Assembly: GCF_900187965.1 (NCBI RefSeq) | Contig: NZ_FZNL01000009.1 | Span: 62,001 to 126,000 of the forward strand | Length of the DNA: 64,000 nt | From: Flavobacterium sp. ov086 | GTDB lineage: Bacteria > Bacteroidota > Bacteroidia > Flavobacteriales > Flavobacteriaceae | Direction: 5' to 3' | Notes under the pieces: generated by a model | Told to the model about the DNA's origin: nothing | The model's input: the letters and a program-made list of their open reading frames with translations, nothing else | The model's database searches: none | Shown: piece after piece, positions 34,852 through 44,415 of the stretch | Layout of the letters: each line of letters begins with the position of its first letter | Numbering within the stretch: position 1 is the first letter of the stretch | Program-made: the position numbers and the translations under genes

Positions 34852-34858
34852 TTTACAG

Positions 34859-34892
34859 AACCCTCAATCACTTTTGATTGAGGGTTTTTTTA
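34859..34892 (+). terminator. Terminator of the first SusC/SusD operon
   Basis: Stem AACCCTCAATCA / TGATTGAGGGTT with a short loop, followed by T7. Confidence 0.9.
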
Positions 34893-35010
34893 TAAAATAA
34901 TTTGGATGATTTTTTTAAAAATAACACTAAAAGTGTAATCAGTTGAATATGTGAAATTTAGGACAATTGAATCAAAAATTGAAATAGTCAGATAGTGGCA
35001 AATAATTTTA

Positions 35011-35068
35011 AAAGAGGTTAAATAAAACATTCCTAGCTGAAATTGTTTTATTTAACCTCTTTTTTGGA
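35011..35068 (+). terminator. Isolated strong hairpin with U-tract
   Basis: 19-bp stem (35011-35029 AAAGAGGTTAAATAAAACA with complement at 35044-35062) and T6 afterwards. The preceding operon already has a terminator 120 nt upstream, so this could end a short unannotated transcript in 34892-35062, or act as a back-up terminator. Confidence 0.65.
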
Positions 35069-35339
35069 AGGTAATTACTATGTTTATTTTGTTTTTTAAT
35101 TCATTTTTTTAAGCTTATTCTTCCTTTATGTGTTAATTAAATGTTAAAATATGTATTGATAAAAATTCAGTGTTTTGTGTTTAAAATTGTAGATAACGCT
35201 AATTTAGTGCTAATTAGATGCAAAACGTAAAATATTTGTTAAAGTAGTATTAAAAAAACACTAACAAAAGTTTAAAAAGATATTGTTCTTTTAAGAAAAT
35301 ATTATGATGTTTGCCGGATACTAATTCAAAATTAAAAAA

Positions 35340-38300
35340 ATGAAACTAAAGTTTAATGGATTCTTAGTGCTACTTGTAGTACTTATGGCGCAACTTACCT
35401 TTGCGCAAGAAAGAGCTGTTTCAGGAATTGTTTCTGACAACGCAGGAATGCCTTTGCCAGGTGTAAGTGTGTTAGTTAAAGGGACAAAAGCAGGAACGCA
35501 AACAGATTTTGATGGAAAATATTCTATCAAAGCATTACCAAGTCAAACCTTGGTATTTACTTATATTGGGATGAGATCTCAAGAATTATCAGCTGGTTCA
35601 ACTTCAGTAAATGTGAAGTTAATAAGCTCATCAGTTGAACTGGAAGGTGTAGTAGTAACTGCATTAGGGATTAAAAGAGAGAAAAAATCCTTAGGTTATG
35701 CTTCGCAAGAGATCAAAGGTGCTGATTTAAATTCAGGCGTTGCAAGTGGAAACTTTCTTAATGAACTTTCTGGAAAAGCAGCCGGAGTAAATATTAGAAA
35801 AAATACCAACTTTGGTGGTTCTACAAACGTAGTGTCAAGAGGTGTTAAAAATCTTACTGGAGATAACCAAATGCTTATTGTTATTGACGGTATGCCTATT
35901 AATAACTCTAATACAAATACTAACGTTTCTCAGGGAAATAGTGCTAATCAATCTACAGGTGCCCGTAATACATACGATTATGGTAACGCTGCTATGGATA
36001 TTAATCCAGATGATATTGAAACATTAAACGTTTTGAAAGGTGCAGCTGCTGCAGCATTGTACGGATGGCAAGCCGGTAATGGAGTAATTATGATTACAAC
36101 CAAAAAAGGAAGAGCAAAAAAAGGAATGGGAGTAACTATTTCTAGTGAGTTTACAGTGGGTAGTGTCGATAAAAAAACTTTTCCGGTTTATCAGGATAAA
36201 TACGGTCAGGGTTACGGACCAACTTACGACGCTGCAGGCAATCCTAAAGGTATTCCAGTTGGACCAACAGGAGCTTTTTTTACTATTGATAGTAACGGAA
36301 ACCAAGTTGCAACTACTACAGATGATGCTTCTTATGGTGTTGCCTTTGACCCAAATCTATCTGTTTATCAATGGGACGCATACTCTAAATACTCTCCGAA
36401 TTTCGGAAAAAAAACAACTTGGAAAGCAGCTGAAAATGGTCCTATTACCTTTTTTCAAACAGCGACTACATTCAATAATTCTGTCTCTATAGAGGATGGT
36501 ACTGACAAAACTAATTTTGTTTTGAATTATAACAACTATAAAGAAAACGGAATATTACCAAATAGTGAATTAAAGAAAAACAATATCAGTTTTAAAATTA
36601 ACCACAAGTTTAGTGATAAATTATCTGCAAGTGCATTTGCAAATTATATGGCACAAACAACTGTTGGTAGAAATACTACTGGTTATGGTGGTGATAACGT
36701 TGCTGGATTATTCCGTCAATGGTGGGCAACTAACGTTGATTTAAAAGCACAAGAGCAAGTTTTTAGAAATTCAGGAGGACAAAACATCTCTTGGAATATG
36801 GCAGATCCTGCTAACGGTAATACAAGTGCTAAATACTGGGATAACCCTTATTTTACAAGATATAAAAATTACCAATCTGATGAGAGAAATCGTTTTTTAG
36901 GTTATGCTCAATTAGATTATAAAGTAGCTGATTGGTTATCTGTAACAGGAAAAGCAAGTACAGATAGTTATTCTGAATTACGTGAAGAAAGAAAAGCAAC
37001 AGGTTCTTTGAATGCTACATTTGGATTAAACAGATTAGCTGTTGGTTCTGGATACCAAAAATATAGTGGTATGTTTTCTGAGCAAAATTATCAGTTAACA
37101 TTGAATTTTAATAAAAAACTTACAGAAAGTATTTCGTTAAATGGTTTAGTTGGTCTTAACTCTTTAAGAACAAGACGTACTTCTACACTTGCTTCTACAG
37201 ATGGAGGACTTATTATACCAGGAATTTATGCGTTATCAAACTCAGTAAATCCCGCACCATATCCAGTAGAGAATGAAGATAATTCAGGAGTGAATAGTGC
37301 GTATGCATCTGTTTCTTTAGGGTACAAAGACTTTTTATACTTGGATGGTACAGTGCGTAATGATGCGTTCTCTACATTGCCAAAAGGAAATAACAAAGTA
37401 AATACATTCTCTACTTCGGCTAGTTATGTTTTCACTAAGCTTATTGATCAGGATTGGTTGACTTTTGGAAAACTAAGAGCGAGTTATGCTGAGAACCCTC
37501 AAGGAAATATTGATTTGTATGCATTACAAGGTGTTTTTAGTAAATTCAATAACTTTGGAGCAAATCCATTGTATTCTAAACCAGATATTAGTGCTAATCC
37601 TGATTTGCGTACTGTAAAAACTAAAACTCAAGAGATAGGTTTGGAAATGCAATTCCTTGATAAAAGAATTGGTTTAGAGACAAGTATTTACAAAAGTTTG
37701 AGTTCTGATCAAATCTTCCCTGTAGACTATTCTACATCAACAGGGTATTCTTCAAGATATGCAAATGCAGGATCGGTTGAGAATAAAGGTATAGAGGTAC
37801 AGCTTAATTTGACTCCAATAAGAACGAAAGATTTTCAATGGGATGTTTTTGTAAACTGGTCTAAAAATGAAAATACTGTTGTTGCTTTAGCTCCGGGAAT
37901 TGAAACATTAACGTTAGGAACTTTTCAAGGTGGTGTAAGCATAATTGCAAAAGCAGGTCACGCTTATGGAGATATTATTGGTAAAGATTATGTGTATGCT
38001 GCTGATGGACAAAAAGTGACTAAAGGAGGAACTTACTTAATGACTGAGTCAGTTACCAATGTTATTGGAAATGTTACTCCGGATTGGATTGGCGGAATCC
38101 GTAATAAATTTACATACAAACAAGTTTCATTAGGTTTCTTAATTGATATGCAAAAAGGAGGAGATATTTTCTCTCTGGATCAATACTACGGACAAAACTC
38201 AGGTTTATATGCTTCAACTGCAGGGTATAATGAGTTAGGAAATCCGGTAAGAAATACACTTGCAAATGGTGGTGGAGTAATCCTTCCGGGAGTAAACCAA

Positions 38301-38642
38301 GATGGTACACCTAATACTACCAGAACGCCAGCTCCAGAAGTTGCCGGTGGTATTTATGGATATACTAAAAATCCACAAAAAGCTTTTGTTTATGATGCAA
38401 GTTATGTGAAATTAAGAGAAGTAAACATTACCTATAGTTTTCCTTCGGCAATGGTTTCTAAATTAAAATTGACTGATTTAAGGCTTTCTTTAGTAGGTTC
38501 TAACTTATGGATTATCCATAAAAACCTTCCAGATGCAGATCCGGAGAGTGGACTTAGTTCAGGTAACTTGTCTGCAGGTTATTCAGGAGGTTCACTTCCT
38601 ACAACAAGAAATATTGGTTGTAACCTAACATTAAAATTCTAA
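35340..38642 (+). CDS. SusC/RagA-type TonB-dependent outer-membrane transporter 2
   Basis: 1100 residues; signal peptide (1-22, LTFAQ), carboxypeptidase-regulatory-like domain (about 23-105: AVSGIVSDNAGMPLPGVSVLVKGTKAGTQTDFDGKYSIKA), then LEGVVVTALGIKREKKSLGYASQEI and the plug domain with GVNIRKNTNFGGSTNVVSRGVKNLTGDNQMLIVIDGMPI (about 140-180), then the barrel to the C-terminal NLTLKF. It shares the architecture of the 30204 transporter but diverges in plug and barrel, so the substrate is likely different. Its SusD partner starts 3 nt later. Confidence 0.95.
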   Translation: MKLKFNGFLVLLVVLMAQLTFAQERAVSGIVSDNAGMPLPGVSVLVKGTKAGTQTDFDGKYSIKALPSQTLVFTYIGMRSQELSAGSTSVNVKLISSSVELEGVVVTALGIKREKKSLGYASQEIKGADLNSGVASGNFLNELSGKAAGVNIRKNTNFGGSTNVVSRGVKNLTGDNQMLIVIDGMPINNSNTNTNVSQGNSANQSTGARNTYDYGNAAMDINPDDIETLNVLKGAAAAALYGWQAGNGVIMITTKKGRAKKGMGVTISSEFTVGSVDKKTFPVYQDKYGQGYGPTYDAAGNPKGIPVGPTGAFFTIDSNGNQVATTTDDASYGVAFDPNLSVYQWDAYSKYSPNFGKKTTWKAAENGPITFFQTATTFNNSVSIEDGTDKTNFVLNYNNYKENGILPNSELKKNNISFKINHKFSDKLSASAFANYMAQTTVGRNTTGYGGDNVAGLFRQWWATNVDLKAQEQVFRNSGGQNISWNMADPANGNTSAKYWDNPYFTRYKNYQSDERNRFLGYAQLDYKVADWLSVTGKASTDSYSELREERKATGSLNATFGLNRLAVGSGYQKYSGMFSEQNYQLTLNFNKKLTESISLNGLVGLNSLRTRRTSTLASTDGGLIIPGIYALSNSVNPAPYPVENEDNSGVNSAYASVSLGYKDFLYLDGTVRNDAFSTLPKGNNKVNTFSTSASYVFTKLIDQDWLTFGKLRASYAENPQGNIDLYALQGVFSKFNNFGANPLYSKPDISANPDLRTVKTKTQEIGLEMQFLDKRIGLETSIYKSLSSDQIFPVDYSTSTGYSSRYANAGSVENKGIEVQLNLTPIRTKDFQWDVFVNWSKNENTVVALAPGIETLTLGTFQGGVSIIAKAGHAYGDIIGKDYVYAADGQKVTKGGTYLMTESVTNVIGNVTPDWIGGIRNKFTYKQVSLGFLIDMQKGGDIFSLDQYYGQNSGLYASTAGYNELGNPVRNTLANGGGVILPGVNQDGTPNTTRTPAPEVAGGIYGYTKNPQKAFVYDASYVKLREVNITYSFPSAMVSKLKLTDLRLSLVGSNLWIIHKNLPDADPESGLSSGNLSAGYSGGSLPTTRNIGCNLTLKF

Positions 38643-38645
38643 ACC

Positions 38646-40157
38646 ATGAAAAAAATACTTTTATTAATATCTTTTGTTAGTGTTGCTATGTCATGCAGTA
38701 CTGATATTACAGATATGAATGTTGATCCTAAAAAACCAACTGTAACCAAGCCGGAATACATGTTTACTAATGCAGAAAAAAAATTAGTAGATCAGATGGC
38801 AAGTACCAACGTAAATATTAACGTTTTTAGATTATTTGCTCAACAATGGGCAGAGACTACTTATCCAAACGAAAGTCAATACGACCTTACGGCCAGAAAA
38901 ATTCCTGATGCTCATTTTCGTGTTTTGTACAGAGATGTATTAGCGGATTTTTATGATGCAAAAGGGATGATTAAAAGTCAGGTTACTGAAACAGAAGAAG
39001 CAGCTACCATTAACCAAAATAAATTGGCTCTTATTGATATTTTAGAAGCTTATACCTATAGTATCTTGGTTGACACTTTTGGAAATGTTCCGTATTCTCA
39101 GGTATCAGATATTGTAAAATACCCTTTGCCGGCTTATGATGATGCTAAAACCATTTATAAAGATCTTATAGCAAGATTGACGGCAGATGTTGCTGTATTG
39201 AAAAAAAATGCTGCAAGTCCTAACTTTGGTGGTGCTGATATTATTTATGCGGGAGATGCAGCAAGTAATGGAAAATGGGTAAAATTTGCTAATTCATTAA
39301 TCGTAAGATTAGCAGTAAACATTTCAGATGTAGATGCAACGTATGCTGCTACTCAGGTTCAGGCTGCTATTGCTTCCGGAGTAATGACGGCTAATACAGA
39401 TAATACTAAATTAATTTACTTAACTACTTCAGGGAATCAAAACCCATTGTATGCTGATTTAGTTGTTAGTAAGAGAGATGATTTTATTCCAGCTGAAACT
39501 TTTGTTGCAGCAATGGATGCTGTTGTTCCGGGTGGTGACCCAAGAATGCCGAAGTATTTTGTTAATGCTACTAAGCCAGTTCCGGTTATTCCTGCGGGCA
39601 GAACTTATGTAGGTGGTACTTATGGTGAAGCTAACGTTTTTGCAACATATTCGCATATAACTGCAACATTAAACAATCCTACTTACCCTGCTACAATATT
39701 TGATTTTTCTGAATTGAATTTTTTATTGGCAGAAGCTGCTGAGAAAAATTTAATCCCTGGAGGTTCAGCTATGGCTAAAACATATTATGATGCTGGAATA
39801 ACTGCTTCAATGGCAGATTGGGGAGTTGCACCAGCAAGTATTACTGCTTACTTAGCGCAACCTAAAGTAGATTATTTAAATTCATTAAGTGGAGCAACCT
39901 GGAAAGAAAAAATTGGTATGCAAGCTTGGTATGCTCTTTATAACAGAGGATTTGAGGCATGGACGTCTTATAGAAGATTAGATTTCCCTGTATTAAAATC
40001 ACCTACAGCGGCCATAAATAAAAACATTTTGACAGTTCCGGTAAGATATACATATCCTGGTCTTGAGCAATCTGTTAATGGAACAAATTATGCAAAAGCT
40101 GCTAGTGCTATTGGTGGTGACTTACTGAATACTAAATTATTCTGGGACAAGTTCTAG
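38646..40157 (+). CDS. SusD-like outer-membrane lipoprotein 2 (SusD_2 subfamily)
   Basis: 503 residues with a lipobox (AMSC, Cys at 17), followed by STDITDMNVDPKKPT, the DxNxxP opening common in the SusD/RagB-like second subfamily (PF12771 type). Further landmarks: LFAQQWAETTYPNESQYDL, LEAYTYSILVDTFGNVPYSQ (about 135-155), KWVKFANSLIVRLAVNISD, and LNFLLAEAAEKNLIPGG. It acts with the SusC gene just upstream. This subfamily differs from that of the first pair, which supports two distinct ligands. Confidence 0.92.
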   Translation: MKKILLLISFVSVAMSCSTDITDMNVDPKKPTVTKPEYMFTNAEKKLVDQMASTNVNINVFRLFAQQWAETTYPNESQYDLTARKIPDAHFRVLYRDVLADFYDAKGMIKSQVTETEEAATINQNKLALIDILEAYTYSILVDTFGNVPYSQVSDIVKYPLPAYDDAKTIYKDLIARLTADVAVLKKNAASPNFGGADIIYAGDAASNGKWVKFANSLIVRLAVNISDVDATYAATQVQAAIASGVMTANTDNTKLIYLTTSGNQNPLYADLVVSKRDDFIPAETFVAAMDAVVPGGDPRMPKYFVNATKPVPVIPAGRTYVGGTYGEANVFATYSHITATLNNPTYPATIFDFSELNFLLAEAAEKNLIPGGSAMAKTYYDAGITASMADWGVAPASITAYLAQPKVDYLNSLSGATWKEKIGMQAWYALYNRGFEAWTSYRRLDFPVLKSPTAAINKNILTVPVRYTYPGLEQSVNGTNYAKAASAIGGDLLNTKLFWDKF

Positions 40158-40243
40158 TGTTTTTTTATGATGATTATTAAACATAATCGCATAAAATAGA
40201 CATTGACTTAGAATAATAGATAATAATTATTTTGAATTTTTTA

Positions 40244-40280
40244 GAACCCCGATTGCAATTTTTGTAATCGGGGTTCTTGC
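40244..40280 (+). terminator. Terminator of the second SusC/SusD operon
   Basis: Stem GAACCCCGATT / AATCGGGGTTC around an 11-nt loop; only a short T-run follows. Confidence 0.75.
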
Positions 40281-40347
40281 TTAAAATCGCATCGGTTGAG
40301 ATTTTATATTATCTATTATGTTTTTTTATTTATACGTTTTTATCTTT

Positions 40348-40355
40348 TACCTTTG
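40348..40355 (+). promoter_or_regulatory. Promoter -7 box of the porin gene
   Basis: TACCTTTG (TAnnTTTG), 43 nt before the ATG. Confidence 0.5.
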
Positions 40356-40398
40356 CTTCATCAAATTTTGTCGAAATAATTACATATAAAGCCATCAA

Positions 40399-42366
40399 AT
40401 GAGAATATTCATTTTTCTATACCTATTAGTTGTACCAACTTTATTGTTTTCTCAAGAAAAAATCGTTCCTAACAATGGTTTAGATATGAACACTAAATAT
40501 TCAAGTATAACAGATACTGTAAAGAAGAAAAAGTCATTAGTTGCGACTATTGATCAGTATCAAATTATTACATTAGAACATGATACAACCTATGTAGACA
40601 CTTCATTAACATTAAAAAGTGCTTATAAACAAAACTATCTTAGAAAAGACACATTTGGACTTTTGCCTTTTTCAAACATTGGACAAACGTATAATACATT
40701 GCAATATAATTTAACAAGTTTTTCACCGTATCCTGAAATTGGTTTCAAAGGCAAACACTTTAATTATATGGAAGCTAATGAAATTAAATATTACTCGGCT
40801 GCAACTCCGTTAACCGAATTATTTTTTAATACAACAATAAATAAAGGACAAAACGTAGATTCGTTTATTACATTAAATACGTCTAAAAATCTTAACTTTT
40901 CTATTGCTTACAGAGGCTTACGTTCAGAAGGAGATTATATAAATCAATTGGTTAGTGCCGGAAATTTTAGGTTTACCACAAGTTATGCAACCACAAGTAG
41001 AAGATATGCTTTAAATGCTCATTTTGTTTCTCAGGATCTTTCGAATGAAGAAAACGGCGGAATAACAACACCAATAGATTTTGAAAGTGATAATAAGGAC
41101 TATAAAAACCGTCAGCGTTTACAAGTTTATCTAACTGATGCGAAGTCATTTCTAAAAGGGAGACGTTTGTTTTTTGATCATGCTTTTAGAATAAATCCAA
41201 CAAATGGAAGTAATAATTTGTATGTAACGCATCAATTTAATTATGAGTATAAATTCTTCGAATACAATCAGCCAACTGTAGTTTCAACGGTAGATGATGA
41301 GCCTGTTCAGCGTTTTGGAGAGTCTTATGTAACAAGTAATATTAACGATCATACTCGCTATGAAAAATTATACAACAAAGTTGGAGCTGCTTATGAAAAT
41401 TCCTTATTAGGGAAATTTAACTTCTTTGTTGACGATTATAGATCAAATTATAGTTATAACAGAATTATAGTTTCTAAGGATGGAAAAGTTATTCCGAATA
41501 ACTTATATCAACAGATTAACAATTTTGGAGGACAATATGAATATCAAAAAAACAAATGGAATGGTCGTTTTTTATATTCAAGATCGATTACAGATGTGTC
41601 GCTTTCTGATTTAGATGCTAAGTTGAGATACAATTTGAATGATAAAATACAGTTTGATTTTAGATATAGAAACGTCAATAAATTAGCAAATAACAATTAC
41701 AATTTATATCAAAGCAGTTACGTAAAATACAATTGGTCGAACAATTTTAAGAACGAAAAAATAAATTCTCTTAGCGCAAATGTTTTTACGCCTTGGTTGA
41801 ATGCTGAGGTTGAATATTCAGTTTTAAAAGATCATTTGTATTTTAGAGATGCCTCGTCACCAACAGAAATTGCTAATCAGATTCAGATCATTGAGCCGGC
41901 TCAATACGGAAATGCGATTAATTATTTGACAATAAAAGCGAGTAGAGAGTTTAAATTTGGACCTTTTGGTTTTGATAATACACTTTTGTATCAAAAAGTA
42001 GATCAATCGGATTTGATTTTAAATGTGCCTGATTTTGTAACCAGAAACACATTTTATTACTCAGGTTATTTTTTTAAGAAAGCTTTATATATGCAGACCG
42101 GAGTCGTTTTTAATTATTTTACCAAATATTATGGTAATGATTACAATCCGGTGGTTGGAGAATTTTTTATTCAGCAAAATAAAAAAATCGGAGGATATCC
42201 ATTATTCGATTTATTCCTAAACGCGAGAATTCGCCAGACGCGATTTTATTTAAAAGCAGAACATATCAATGCTCTGTTTTCTAAAAGTGATTATTATTCA
42301 GCGCCTAATAATCCTTATCGTGATTTTGTTATCCGATTTGGTTTAGTTTGGAATTTCTTCCAATAA
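40399..42366 (+). CDS. Putative porin (Porin_10 type)
   Basis: 655 residues; signal peptide (1-18, LLFSQ), then a ~100-residue N-terminal region with DTFGLLPFSNIGQTYNTLQYNL, and a beta-barrel of alternating aromatic/polar strands to the C-terminal YRDFVIRFGLVWNFFQ, ending in the aromatic residue typical of outer-membrane proteins. Matches the Bacteroidota putative porin family. It is expected to form a channel in the outer membrane; specificity is unknown. It has its own promoter box and sits 49 nt before the cystathionine-synthase-type gene. Confidence 0.85.
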   Translation: MRIFIFLYLLVVPTLLFSQEKIVPNNGLDMNTKYSSITDTVKKKKSLVATIDQYQIITLEHDTTYVDTSLTLKSAYKQNYLRKDTFGLLPFSNIGQTYNTLQYNLTSFSPYPEIGFKGKHFNYMEANEIKYYSAATPLTELFFNTTINKGQNVDSFITLNTSKNLNFSIAYRGLRSEGDYINQLVSAGNFRFTTSYATTSRRYALNAHFVSQDLSNEENGGITTPIDFESDNKDYKNRQRLQVYLTDAKSFLKGRRLFFDHAFRINPTNGSNNLYVTHQFNYEYKFFEYNQPTVVSTVDDEPVQRFGESYVTSNINDHTRYEKLYNKVGAAYENSLLGKFNFFVDDYRSNYSYNRIIVSKDGKVIPNNLYQQINNFGGQYEYQKNKWNGRFLYSRSITDVSLSDLDAKLRYNLNDKIQFDFRYRNVNKLANNNYNLYQSSYVKYNWSNNFKNEKINSLSANVFTPWLNAEVEYSVLKDHLYFRDASSPTEIANQIQIIEPAQYGNAINYLTIKASREFKFGPFGFDNTLLYQKVDQSDLILNVPDFVTRNTFYYSGYFFKKALYMQTGVVFNYFTKYYGNDYNPVVGEFFIQQNKKIGGYPLFDLFLNARIRQTRFYLKAEHINALFSKSDYYSAPNNPYRDFVIRFGLVWNFFQ

Positions 42367-42414
42367 AATTGGGCTCTAATTACATTAAAAACCAAATATT
42401 AAATTTAAATAAAA

Positions 42415-43776
42415 ATGGACTTTTCAAAAAACATTTTAGAAACAATTGGTAATACACCATTGGTAAAACTCAACAAAATTGTTGCTGAAATTGATGCCTT
42501 GGTATTGGCAAAAGTCGAAACTTTTAATCCGGGAAATTCTGTAAAAGACAGAATGGCCGTGAAAATGATTGAAGACGCAGAGGCAGATGGAAGATTAAAA
42601 CCCGGAGGAACTATTATTGAAGGAACTTCTGGAAATACAGGAATGGGGTTGGCACTTGTGGCAATCATAAAGGGATACAAATTAATCTGTGTAATATCAG
42701 ATAAACAGTCTAAAGAAAAAATGGACATTTTGCGTGCAGTTGGCGCAAAAGTAGTAGTTTGTCCTACTGATGTTGAGCCTACTGATCCTCGATCTTACTA
42801 TTCGGTTTCTAAGCGTTTAGCTTCTGAAACACCAAATTCATGGTATGTAAACCAATATGATAATATGTCTAATTCATTGGCACATTATGAGCAAACAGGA
42901 CCGGAAATCTGGAAACAAACGGATGGTAAAATAACTCATTTTGTGGTTGGAGTAGGAACTGGAGGAACTATTTCCGGAGTTGGAAGATTCCTGAAAGAGA
43001 AAAATCCAAATATTAAAATTTGGGGAATTGATACTTACGGATCTGTTTTTAAGAAATACCACGAAACGGGAATTTTTGATGAAAATGAGATTTATTCTTA
43101 TATTACTGAAGGAATTGGAGAAGATATTTTACCAAAAAATGTTGACTTTTCATTAATTGACGGTTTTACAAAAGTGACCGATAAAGATGCTGCGGTTTAT
43201 ACCAGAAAAATTGCTCTTGAAGAAGCTATTTTTGTAGGAAACTCTGCTGGAGCTTGTATTAAAGGTTTGTTGCAATTAAAAGAACATTTTAAGCCTGATG
43301 ATGTTGTTGTGGTTCTTTTTCATGATTCTGGAAGCCGTTATGTTGGTAAAATGTTTAATGACGATTGGATGCGTGAGCGTGGATTCTTAGAAGAAAACGT
43401 AACAAAAGCCGAAGATGTAATTAAGGATCATATCGATAAACAATTGATTGTTGTTCGTACTGAAGAATTGGTTTCACATGCAATTGAACGTATGAGAAAA
43501 TATAAAATATCTCAAATTCCGGTTGTAGACATTAATGGTTTTGTTGGTTCTGTGGATGAAACAGATTTGTTTAGAAGTTATGTTGCTGATAAAAATGTAG
43601 CCGAAAAACCAATTAAAGAAGTAATGGGAAAACCTTTCCCGATTGTGAAATTAGGAACTCCAATCGAAGAAGTTTCTAAGTTGTTTACCAAAGAAAATGA
43701 TGCTGTTTTAGTAGATCTTGAAAATGGAAACCATCATATTATAACGAAGTATGATATCATTGGATCGATAAAATAA
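42415..43776 (+). CDS. PLP-dependent cystathionine beta-synthase with CBS domains
   Basis: 453 residues. N-terminal fold-type II PLP domain (about 1-320): ETIGNTPLVKLNKI, Schiff-base lysine in PGNSVKDRMA (about K43), asparagine loop GTSGNTGMGLAL, and phosphate loop VGTGGTISGVGRF. The C-terminal ~115 residues hold a CBS-domain pair (VSHAIERMRKYKISQIPVVD...FPIVKLGTPIEEVSKLFTKENDAVLVD), as in eukaryotic-type CBS. It condenses serine or O-acetylserine with homocysteine or sulfide; which reaction dominates cannot be decided from sequence. The CBS pair suggests regulation by an adenosyl ligand. Cytoplasmic. Confidence 0.9.
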   Translation: MDFSKNILETIGNTPLVKLNKIVAEIDALVLAKVETFNPGNSVKDRMAVKMIEDAEADGRLKPGGTIIEGTSGNTGMGLALVAIIKGYKLICVISDKQSKEKMDILRAVGAKVVVCPTDVEPTDPRSYYSVSKRLASETPNSWYVNQYDNMSNSLAHYEQTGPEIWKQTDGKITHFVVGVGTGGTISGVGRFLKEKNPNIKIWGIDTYGSVFKKYHETGIFDENEIYSYITEGIGEDILPKNVDFSLIDGFTKVTDKDAAVYTRKIALEEAIFVGNSAGACIKGLLQLKEHFKPDDVVVVLFHDSGSRYVGKMFNDDWMRERGFLEENVTKAEDVIKDHIDKQLIVVRTEELVSHAIERMRKYKISQIPVVDINGFVGSVDETDLFRSYVADKNVAEKPIKEVMGKPFPIVKLGTPIEEVSKLFTKENDAVLVDLENGNHHIITKYDIIGSIK

Positions 43777-43800
43777 AGCATTTTTTAATAATTTTATAAG

Positions 43801-43841
43801 ACCATAAATCTAATTATTGAGTTAGATTTATGGTTTTTTAG
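43801..43841 (+). terminator. Terminator after the CBS gene
   Basis: Stem ACCATAAATCTAA / TTAGATTTATGGT with an 8-nt loop, followed by T6. Confidence 0.9.
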
Positions 43842-43858
43842 CTTAAATAGATTTTAAA

Positions 43859-44341
43859 ATGAACTTTACCGCGATAGATTTTGAAACTGCGACAGGACAT
43901 CATCCGTGTTCTGTGGGGATTGTTACGGTTCAAAACGGAATAATTGTAGATGAGTTTGTTACTTTGATAAAACCACCCAATAACGAGTATAATCCGTTTA
44001 CGATTCGGGTTCATGGTATTTATCCAAAGGACACAGTAAATGCTAAATCATTTCTACAGGTTTATCCTGAAATAGAGAAAAGATTAAAAAATAGAATAAT
44101 AGTAGCACATAACGAAAGTTTTGACCGCAATGTTTTGTTTAAATCGATGGTACTTCATGGGTTAAATTATGAAGATTTAAATATCGCTTCAAAATGGGAA
44201 TGCACCCTTAAGATTTATAAAGCTAAAGGTTTAAAACCAACGAAACTTAGTGATTGTTGCAAAGAAATGAAGATCCAGCTAAGTCATCACGAAGCATTAT
44301 CTGATGCGCGCGCATGTGCTAAGTTATATATGTTGAGATAA
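43859..44341 (+). CDS. DEDDh-type 3'-5' exonuclease (DnaQ-like)
   Basis: 160 residues. The catalytic D7 and E9 are in FTAIDFETATG, a further Asp is in HNESFDRNVL (about 83-92), and the final His-Asp pair is in HHEALSDARA (about 146-155), giving the DEDDh set of the DNA polymerase III epsilon/RNase T superfamily. Short stand-alone proteins like this trim single-stranded DNA or RNA; the substrate is unknown. Cytoplasmic. It precedes the DUF2851 gene, which has its own promoter. Confidence 0.9.
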   Translation: MNFTAIDFETATGHHPCSVGIVTVQNGIIVDEFVTLIKPPNNEYNPFTIRVHGIYPKDTVNAKSFLQVYPEIEKRLKNRIIVAHNESFDRNVLFKSMVLHGLNYEDLNIASKWECTLKIYKAKGLKPTKLSDCCKEMKIQLSHHEALSDARACAKLYMLR

Positions 44342-44351
44342 AAAGATTATT

Positions 44352-44384
44352 TTGTAAGATTAGTATTATTTTTAATTAAATTTG
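44352..44384 (+). promoter_or_regulatory. Promoter of the DUF2851 gene
   Basis: TTG at 44352-44354, 22-nt spacer, TAAATTTG at 44377-44384. A small hairpin (GCTTTTAT / ATAAAAGC, 44386-44409) follows in the leader, just before the ATG at 44416. Confidence 0.65.
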
Positions 44385-44415
44385 AGCTTTTATAAACCAT
44401 CATAAAAGCCAAAAA

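Larger units (their letters stand above)
34852..35339. other. Intergenic region between the two SusC/SusD pairs
   Basis: Holds the terminator of the first pair (34859-34891), an isolated long hairpin (35011-35068) and ~270 nt of AT-rich leader before the second SusC. No TAnnTTTG box with good spacing and no small gene is seen. Confidence 0.55.

Noticed and set aside
30204..40157. Polysaccharide utilisation locus
   Set aside because: No carbohydrate-active enzyme or regulator in the neighbourhood, only SusC/SusD pairs.
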